Positions 4,891-9,126 of a DNA stretch of 9,126 nt are shown here, one piece after another. Each line of letters begins with the position of its first letter. Within the stretch, counting starts at the first letter, position 1. A model generated the notes under the pieces. It was not told where the DNA came from. It saw only the letters and a list, made by a program, of their open reading frames with translations, and ran no database searches. Origin of the DNA: Deltaproteobacteria bacterium (GTDB lineage Bacteria > Myxococcota_A > UBA796 > UBA2385); assembly GCA_003694325.1 (NCBI GenBank), contig RFKJ01000109.1, forward strand, positions 1-9,126. The letters run 5' to 3'. A program made the translations under genes and the position numbers.

Positions 4891-6381
4891 GTGACCGACC
4901 TGCTCCAGCGCCTCTCCGTCATGGTGAAGGCCCGCTACTCCCTCATCCAGCTCGTCACCCACGAGGAGGACCGCGTCAGCCGGGCCATGGACAAGCTGGG
5001 GCGGGCCGAGGGGATGGCGGTGTTCCACTGGCGGACGACCACCGGGCTGCTGGGCCCCGGGGGGCAGGCCCTCCCCGGCACCGGCCTGGCGGCCGACGCC
5101 CTGCGGGCGGTGGCGGAGCGGGGCGAGCGGGCGCTGTTCGTGTTCTATGACCTCCACCCCTTCCTGGGCGAACCGCGGGTGGTGCGGCGGCTCCGTGACC
5201 TGGTCGCGACCCTGGGGCCGCGGGGACAGGCCATCATCCTGGTGGGGCACGCCGTCCGCGTCCCGCCGGAGCTGGAGAAGGACCTGACCGTCCTGGACGT
5301 CCCCCTGCCCAACCAGGCCGAGGTCGGCCGCCTGCTGTCGGTGCTCTGCAAGGCCGAGGGCATCGAGATCCCCGAGGCCCGCTTCGCCCAGTTCGTCCAG
5401 GGCTGCCTGGGCCTGAGCGAGCGGGAGATCAAGCGGCTGTACGCCCGGATCCTGCTGGCCGGCGGGCGGTTCACCGACGACGATCTCCGCCAGCTCGTCG
5501 AGGAGAAGCGCCAGGCGATCCGCAAGAGCCGATACCTCGAGCTGTGGGAGCGGCCGGGCTCCATCGACGAGGTCGGGGGCATGGATGCGCTGAAGCGCTG
5601 GCTCCGGCAGCGGAAGCTCGCCTTCAGCCCCGAGGCTCGGCGCTTCGGGCTGCCCCAACCCTCGGGGCTGTTCATGCTCGGCGTGCAGGGCTGCGGGAAG
5701 TCGCTCATGGCCAAGGCCGTCGCCGACCTGTGGCGCTTCCCGCTGCTGCGCCTGGACGTCGCCGCGGTGTTCGCCGGCGGAGACGAGGAGCAGAGCCTGC
5801 GCAACACGGTGAAGATCGCCGAGAGCCTCGCCCCGGTCGTGCTGTGGATCGACGAGCTGGAGAAGGGCTTCATGACCGCCGACCAGCGGGGTGGGGAGGG
5901 GCTCGGCTACTTCCTCACCTGGATGCAGGAGAAGCAGGCGCCGGTGTTCGTGGTGGCCACGGCCAACGAGGTGCGGGTGCTGCCGCCGGAGCTGCTGCGG
6001 AAGGGACGCTTCGACGAGATCTTCTTCGTGGACCTCCCCGACGTCCACGAGCGCCTGCAGATCCTCGACATCCACCTGCGCAAGCGGCGGCGGGACCCCG
6101 ACGACTTCGACCTGACCCGGCTGGCCGAGGACACCGAGAAATTCAGCGGGGCGGAGCTGGAGCAGCTCATCGTCGCCGGCCTGTACTCGGCCTTCGCCGA
6201 GGGGCGGCCGCTGGACGACCACGACCTCGTGGACGCCGCCCGGGACATGGTGCCCCTGGCCGTCACCATGGACGATCGGCTCAAGGAGTTGCGGGAGTGG
6301 GCCCGCACCCGGGCCCGGATGGCCAGCACCGACCGGCGGCGGATCGACTACTTCGAGGAATTCCAGGAGTGGGAGGGCTGA
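4891..6381 (+). CDS. AAA+ family ATPase, Ycf46-like
   Basis: A 496-residue protein with a degenerate N-terminal domain (about 1-215) and a C-terminal AAA+ module, the layout of Ycf46-type ATPases. The catalytic module has Walker A GVQGCGKS (264-271, Lys270), Walker B VVLWIDELEK (316-325, Asp321 and Glu322), sensor 1 in VATAN (Asn359) and a probable arginine finger in LRKGRFDE (Arg373). The small helical lid follows, with FSGAELEQLI at 418-427. The N-terminal half keeps the fold (ALFVFYDLHPFL, IILVG) but lacks Walker motifs. No protease or membrane domain is attached, so it probably remodels proteins or complexes; the target is unknown. The start is GTG at 4891, because the N-terminal region LLQRLSVMVKARYSLIQLVT fits the family. 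ATG 4921 is the alternative, and neither has a clear ribosome binding site. It lies 28 bp after the permease and is probably in the same transcript. Confidence 0.88.
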   Translation: MTDLLQRLSVMVKARYSLIQLVTHEEDRVSRAMDKLGRAEGMAVFHWRTTTGLLGPGGQALPGTGLAADALRAVAERGERALFVFYDLHPFLGEPRVVRRLRDLVATLGPRGQAIILVGHAVRVPPELEKDLTVLDVPLPNQAEVGRLLSVLCKAEGIEIPEARFAQFVQGCLGLSEREIKRLYARILLAGGRFTDDDLRQLVEEKRQAIRKSRYLELWERPGSIDEVGGMDALKRWLRQRKLAFSPEARRFGLPQPSGLFMLGVQGCGKSLMAKAVADLWRFPLLRLDVAAVFAGGDEEQSLRNTVKIAESLAPVVLWIDELEKGFMTADQRGGEGLGYFLTWMQEKQAPVFVVATANEVRVLPPELLRKGRFDEIFFVDLPDVHERLQILDIHLRKRRRDPDDFDLTRLAEDTEKFSGAELEQLIVAGLYSAFAEGRPLDDHDLVDAARDMVPLAVTMDDRLKELREWARTRARMASTDRRRIDYFEEFQEWEG

Positions 6382-6391
6382 CCGCGACGCC

Positions 6392-6410
6392 CCCCCGGTC
6401 CGGCCGGGGG
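6392..6410. terminator. Shared hairpin between convergent genes
   Basis: CCCCCGG (6392-6398) and CCGGGGG (6404-6410) form a perfect 7-bp stem with a 5-nt loop, filling almost all of the 30-bp gap between two convergent genes. It could serve both transcripts. It has no T-tract, as is common in very GC-rich genomes. Confidence 0.5.
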
Positions 6411-6411
6411 A

Positions 6412-8346
6412 TCAGCCCCCGGTCCAGGCCTTGCCGGGGCGACGGTCGGACCGGTCGAACCGCGCCTCCCGGCGGACGTTGGCCACGGCGCCGCTGTCGA
6501 CGAACCCGCCGTCGACCGACAGCTCGCCCTTTCCGCAGTTGATCGCCACCTGGGAGTCGAAGTTGTGCGGGTCGCAGGCGGTGATGAAGCCGAGGATGAG
6601 GAAGCGCCGGGGCACCTTCTTGAGGTTCATGCCCGCCCGGAACAGGTTCTGCAGCCGCACGAGGTCGGCGAACATCCGCATGGTGTCCCGGGTGACGCCG
6701 TGGCGGGCGAGGTCGGCCAGCAGGCGGGCCCGGGCGAGCTGGGGGTGGCGCTGGAAGGTGGCGGCGTAGCGGTCGGCGGCCCGCTCGAGCCCGGGCAGGT
6801 CGAGCAGCTCGGCGATGGGGGTTCCGAACGCCCGGTCGGGGACGAGGACGTCGTCGGGCAGTGCGGGGGGCCGCCGGTCGCGGGCGACCATGTAGTGCTG
6901 CACGTACAGGCACTTCTTGACCCGGAAGGCCGACAGCATCGAGAAGTACAGCTTGTTGAACGCCCGGATGTCCTCGCGGCGGATCCCCGGTTCCTGGGCG
7001 CACAGCAGGTCGATCATCTCGTCGGGCATCATCGCCATGTCGGAGACCCGCTCCCCGGCCACGCCCTTGGCGGACCGCCCGGTCCTGAGCGCGTCCCGGG
7101 CGCTGCCCAGCAGGCGCAGCCCGAGGAAGAAGACCTCGCGGATGTGGTCGTTGTCGGGGCGCAGGGCGTAGCGGTAGGTGCGGGCGACCTCCTGCTCGTT
7201 GAGGCCCCGGGCGATGACCACGATGAGGCTGGTGGCGATGTTCAGCTCGCGCAGGTTCTTCATGGCGGCCAGGCGGGCCTTGACCAGGGGGCGGCCGCGC
7301 AGGACCTTGTGGGCGTCGTCGTCGAACCCGTCGAACTGGACGAAGACCTCGTCGACGCCGGCTTCCTTGATGCGCCGGGCGTACTCGCGGTTGGCCAGCT
7401 TGAGCCCGTTGGTGTGCAGGGCGGCGATGTTGCCGCTGGCCTTGACCCGGCGGATCCAGTCCTCGAGGTCCTCGCGCAGGGTGGGCTCGGCGGCCATGAG
7501 GTCGATCTTGATGCCCCGGCGCTCCGACAGCAGCGCCTGCAAGCCGGACAGGTCCAGGTCGGCCGTGTCCTCGGTGTTGGCCTTGGCCAGGCAGATCGGG
7601 CAGTCGAGGTTGCAGCGCTCGGTCATGCGGACGATGTAGTCGCGCTGGGGGAACTCCTCGTGGTTGACCGTGAAGTAGAAGCGGTCCAGCTCCTCCCAGT
7701 AGTCGGGGGCCCGGGAGAGGAGCTGGGTGGTGGTGCCATGCTCGGGGCAGTGCTTCTCCAGGCGGACCTCGGTGGCATCGCGGACCACCTCGGCGGGGAC
7801 GTCGCGGAGGCAGGTGTTGCAGCGGCCGCGCGTACGGCGGAGGGGCCGGGCCGGCGCCTGCGAGGACTGCTCGCCGTCGTCGGGCCGGGCGGCGGCCGCC
7901 CAGGCGTCGAGGGCCTGCATGGCCAGCGGCCGCAGCACCTCCTGTTCGAGGCGGGCGTGCTCCTCCAGCCCGTCGAGCAGGGCCAGCAGCCGGGGCTCGT
8001 GCTCGCCGGCATCGCGGGCGGCGTTGCGCAGGGCGTCGGCGATGATCTGCACCTCGGCCAGTTCGAAGTCCATAACCTGCAGGGGACCCACGAAGTCGGT
8101 GTCCGGCGTCCGGCCGTCGGCCAGGGCCCGCAGGGCGGGGAACAGGCCCTGCTCCTCCTCGTCGAGGTGCTCGCCGATGTGGCGGAGGAAGTGCTTCCAG
8201 GGGGCCATCAGCCCCTTGGGCGCGGGCAGGGCCTCCAGGGCGGCATCGAGCGCCGGCAGCTCGGCGCGGAGGCGGTCGTGGTAGGCCACGGCCTGGTCGA
8301 GCGCGGCGGTGACGTCGGCGGCGGCGCGCGGAGGGGTCGGGGACAT
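6412..8346 (-). CDS. Hemerythrin-like domain / radical SAM fusion protein (MJ0619/Tes-related radical SAM)
   Basis: This 644-residue protein joins three parts. Residues 12-150 form a hemerythrin HHE-like helical bundle with His23, the run RHIGEHLDEEEQGLFP (His56, His60, Glu64) and LEEHARLEQEVLRP (His130, Glu134). The third metal helix reads VMDFELAEVQ, where a His-containing motif is expected. Residues 176-203 hold a C-x2-C and C-x2-H pair (Cys176, Cys179, Cys200, His203), a probable metal-binding knuckle. The radical SAM core follows, with the cluster motif CNLDCPIC (Cys245, Cys249, Cys252) and AAEPT (285-289) in place of the usual GGEPT; LHTNGLKLA and VQFDGFDD complete the core signature. 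This order matches the MJ0619/tetraether lipid synthase group, but the C-terminus (ACDPHNFD, INCGKGEL, Cys591 and Cys604) differs, so the reaction is unknown. The frame extends to 8475, but ATG 8346 has AGGAGT 7 nt upstream and directly precedes the helical domain. Confidence 0.85.
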   Translation of the reverse strand: MSPTPPRAAADVTAALDQAVAYHDRLRAELPALDAALEALPAPKGLMAPWKHFLRHIGEHLDEEEQGLFPALRALADGRTPDTDFVGPLQVMDFELAEVQIIADALRNAARDAGEHEPRLLALLDGLEEHARLEQEVLRPLAMQALDAWAAAARPDDGEQSSQAPARPLRRTRGRCNTCLRDVPAEVVRDATEVRLEKHCPEHGTTTQLLSRAPDYWEELDRFYFTVNHEEFPQRDYIVRMTERCNLDCPICLAKANTEDTADLDLSGLQALLSERRGIKIDLMAAEPTLREDLEDWIRRVKASGNIAALHTNGLKLANREYARRIKEAGVDEVFVQFDGFDDDAHKVLRGRPLVKARLAAMKNLRELNIATSLIVVIARGLNEQEVARTYRYALRPDNDHIREVFFLGLRLLGSARDALRTGRSAKGVAGERVSDMAMMPDEMIDLLCAQEPGIRREDIRAFNKLYFSMLSAFRVKKCLYVQHYMVARDRRPPALPDDVLVPDRAFGTPIAELLDLPGLERAADRYAATFQRHPQLARARLLADLARHGVTRDTMRMFADLVRLQNLFRAGMNLKKVPRRFLILGFITACDPHNFDSQVAINCGKGELSVDGGFVDSGAVANVRREARFDRSDRRPGKAWTGG

Positions 8347-8353
8347 GGCGCGG

Positions 8354-8359
8354 ACTCCT
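8354..8359 (-). promoter_or_regulatory. Ribosome binding site fixing the radical SAM start
   Basis: On the minus strand AGGAGT precedes ATG 8346 by 7 nt, a good Shine-Dalgarno match. It decides the start against the longer frame that opens at 8475. Confidence 0.7.
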
Positions 8360-8384
8360 GCGAGGTCTCGGCGGGGATCATTGG

Positions 8385-8394
8385 ACGCTACCCC
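8385..8394 (-). promoter_or_regulatory. Extended -10 (GGGGTAGCGT) for the radical SAM gene
   Basis: On the minus strand GGGG (8394-8391) followed by TAGCGT (8390-8385) lies 38 nt before ATG 8346, leaving a leader that contains the Shine-Dalgarno site. TTCGCC about 16 nt further upstream (8412-8407) is a possible -35. The element faces its counterpart at 8446-8455. Confidence 0.4.
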
Positions 8395-8445
8395 ACGCAC
8401 CGGCCGGGCGAACCGGGCGGGTCGTCGCACCGGCGCCGGGGTTCC

Positions 8446-8455
8446 GGGGTACGCT
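8446..8455 (+). promoter_or_regulatory. Extended -10 (GGGGTACGCT) for the RidA gene
   Basis: GGGG followed by TACGCT (8450-8455) lies 37 nt before ATG 8493. The leader carries GGAG 7 nt from the ATG (8482-8485), a normal ribosome binding site. The element forms a near-symmetrical pair with the minus-strand element at 8385-8394; the space between them is GC-rich and could hold shared control sites. Confidence 0.4.
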
Positions 8456-8492
8456 GCGGCCGGCATCCCCTCCACCCGCCCGGAGCACGACC

Positions 8493-8876
8493 ATGAAGAA
8501 GCAGGTGATCCGCAGCCCCCTGGCCCCCGATCCCATCGGTCCCTACAGCCAGGCCGTCGCCACCGAGGGCAAGCGGCTGGTGTTCCTGTCGGGGCAGATC
8601 GCCCTGGGACCCGACGGCAGGCTCATCGGCGAGGATGCCGCCAGCCAGGCGCGGGTGGCGATGGAGAACATCCGGGCGGTGCTGGCCAGCGCCGGCATGG
8701 ACTTCGACAACGTCGTCAAGACGACCATCTTCCTGGTCGACCTGGACGACTACAAGGCGGTGAACGAGGTCTACGGGCGGTATTTCGCCGAGCGTCCCCC
8801 CGCCCGGTCGGCGGTCGAGGTCAGCCGCCTGCCGGCGGGCGCGCTGGTCGAGATCGAGGTGGTGGCGGCGAGCTGA
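8493..8876 (+). CDS. ridA: RidA-family reactive intermediate/enamine deaminase (YjgF/YER057c/UK114)
   Basis: A 127-residue protein of normal length for the RidA family, a cytosolic homotrimer that hydrolyses reactive 2-aminoacrylate and related enamines/imines to keto acids and ammonia, protecting PLP enzymes. Landmarks are IGPYSQAV (15-22, Tyr18), FLSGQIAL (31-38), the helix around VAMENIRAVLASAGM (55-69), the strand VVKTTIFLVDLDDY (74-87) and the C-terminal signature RPPARSAVEVSRLP, with Arg105, the residue that binds the substrate carboxylate, and Glu120. Both catalytic-site residues expected in the true RidA subgroup are present. The residue at 107 is Ala where E. coli RidA has Cys, a position not essential for catalysis. 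A GGAG site 7 nt before ATG 8493 supports the start. It is divergent from the radical SAM fusion gene, with which it may share control. Confidence 0.93.
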   Translation: MKKQVIRSPLAPDPIGPYSQAVATEGKRLVFLSGQIALGPDGRLIGEDAASQARVAMENIRAVLASAGMDFDNVVKTTIFLVDLDDYKAVNEVYGRYFAERPPARSAVEVSRLPAGALVEIEVVAAS

Positions 8877-8902
8877 GGGAGGAACCGCGCGGGGCCGGGG
8901 GG

Positions 8903-8922
8903 CGGCGCGACCGATCGCGTCG
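8903..8922 (+). terminator. Candidate terminator hairpin after RidA
   Basis: An 8-bp stem (8903-8910 with 8915-8922, one G-U pair in RNA) closes on a CCGA loop, starting 27 nt after the RidA stop. No T-tract follows. Position supports a terminator role; the sequence alone does not prove it. Confidence 0.4.
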
Positions 8923-8926
8923 GGGT

Positions 8927-8958
8927 GCGTCGTGGATGGCTCGCGTCGTAGATGATGG
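8927..8958. repeat. Short direct repeat
   Basis: GCGTCGTGGATGG (8927-8939) is followed by GCGTCGTAGATGATGG (8943-8958). The 16-bp offset and one short insertion suggest a duplicated unit. It belongs to the geneless stretch after RidA. Confidence 0.4.
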
Positions 8959-8984
8959 GGCGAGGTGGTTGCGGCGGTGCCTCG

Positions 8985-9126
8985 CGGCCAGGATCCGCTC
9001 GTTGACCGGTCGCCTCCTCGATCCTGACCGGATCGCGGTCAGGATCGGGTGGGCGACGCCTCTTGGGGCCGATCCTGACCGGAAAGCGGCCAGGATCGCG
9101 GGGGTGGCGGGTCGCCTCTGCGATCC
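8985..9126. repeat. Tandem 51-bp palindromic repeat array, continuing past the right edge
   Basis: Three right arms, CGGYCAGGATCS, start at 8985, 9036 and 9087, exactly 51 bp apart. Left arms CGATCCTGACCG start at 9019 and 9070, and a third (CGATCC) begins at 9121, again 51 bp apart, and is cut by the window end. In the units at 9019-9047 and 9070-9098 the 12-bp arms close on 5-nt loops (GATCG and GAAAG); the first stem is perfect and the second has one mismatch. The 22-nt stretches between palindromes are themselves related (a shared GCCTCT), so they are not unique spacers. The left arm of the first unit has decayed. No coding frame in the 8877-9126 stretch looks real on either strand. Confidence 0.8.

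Noticed and set aside
1869..4922. A 1017-codon open frame on the minus strand across patatin, DCC and permease genes
   Set aside because: It is antisense to three well-supported genes. Its translation is rich in His, Gln, Arg, Gly and Pro with no motif, as expected from the reverse of biased high-GC codons.
4891..6381. AAA+ protein as the ABC partner of the permease or as an FtsH-type protease
   Set aside because: It lacks the ABC signature motif, membrane helices and the HExxH zinc protease motif. Its layout fits Ycf46-like ATPases.
8347..8475. N-terminal extension of the radical SAM fusion to 687 residues
   Set aside because: The extension would run through the -10 and Shine-Dalgarno site of the gene and overlaps the RidA promoter. 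ATG 8346 is much better placed.
6565..8496. A 643-codon plus-strand frame opposite the radical SAM gene
   Set aside because: It is a low-complexity Val/Gly/Asp/Gln-rich translation with no domain, while the minus strand carries clear radical SAM and hemerythrin-like motifs with a good ribosome binding site.
8985..9126. CRISPR array
   Set aside because: The stretches between palindromes are only 22 nt and similar to one another instead of unique, the units are imperfect, and no cas gene is nearby.

Overview
The window is very GC-rich and gene-dense. It looks bacterial, and several signals point to a high-GC Actinomycetota-like lineage. Most starts carry a TANNNT hexamer (Pribnow-type -10). 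For four genes it lies only 6-8 nt before the ATG, with no Shine-Dalgarno sequence, so they are probably transcribed without a leader. This lineage call is an inference from composition and promoter style, not from a marker gene.

Left part (1-1835): a divergent pair. A truncated minus-strand gene runs off the left edge; it may be a small winged-helix protein. A plus-strand GHKL-type ATPase starts best at 588. The 366-nt space between them carries a cluster of strong inverted repeats, including a nested 74-nt dyad at 278-351, and has lower GC than the rest. It is the least explained part of the window apart from the right end.

Centre (1884-6381): four plus-strand genes. They are a patatin-like phospholipase with two altered signature positions, a DCC-family (DUF393) thiol-disulfide protein, a Wzm/KpsM-type ABC-2 permease without its nucleotide-binding partner, and a Ycf46-like AAA+ ATPase. 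The first three each seem to have their own promoter. The AAA+ gene follows the permease by 28 bp and is probably co-transcribed with it. Three of the four relate to envelope lipid or glycan work or redox, but no single pathway can be proved from this set.

Right part (6382-9126): a GC-rich hairpin separates the AAA+ gene from a convergent minus-strand gene. That gene encodes an unusual fusion of a hemerythrin-like four-helix domain, a small Cys/His metal-binding module and a radical SAM core related to the MJ0619/tetraether lipid synthase group. A RidA-type enamine deaminase is divergently transcribed from it. The two starts are 147 nt apart, with facing GGGGTANNNT elements. After RidA the last 250 nt hold no gene but carry a tandem array of 51-bp units built on a 12-bp-arm palindrome, which continues past the right edge.

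No rRNA, tRNA, CRISPR array, transposase, integrase or known defence locus is visible. The most interesting leads are the hemerythrin-radical SAM fusion, the 51-bp palindromic array, the structured divergent intergenic region beside the GHKL ATPase, and the patatin with a Glu in place of the catalytic Asp.
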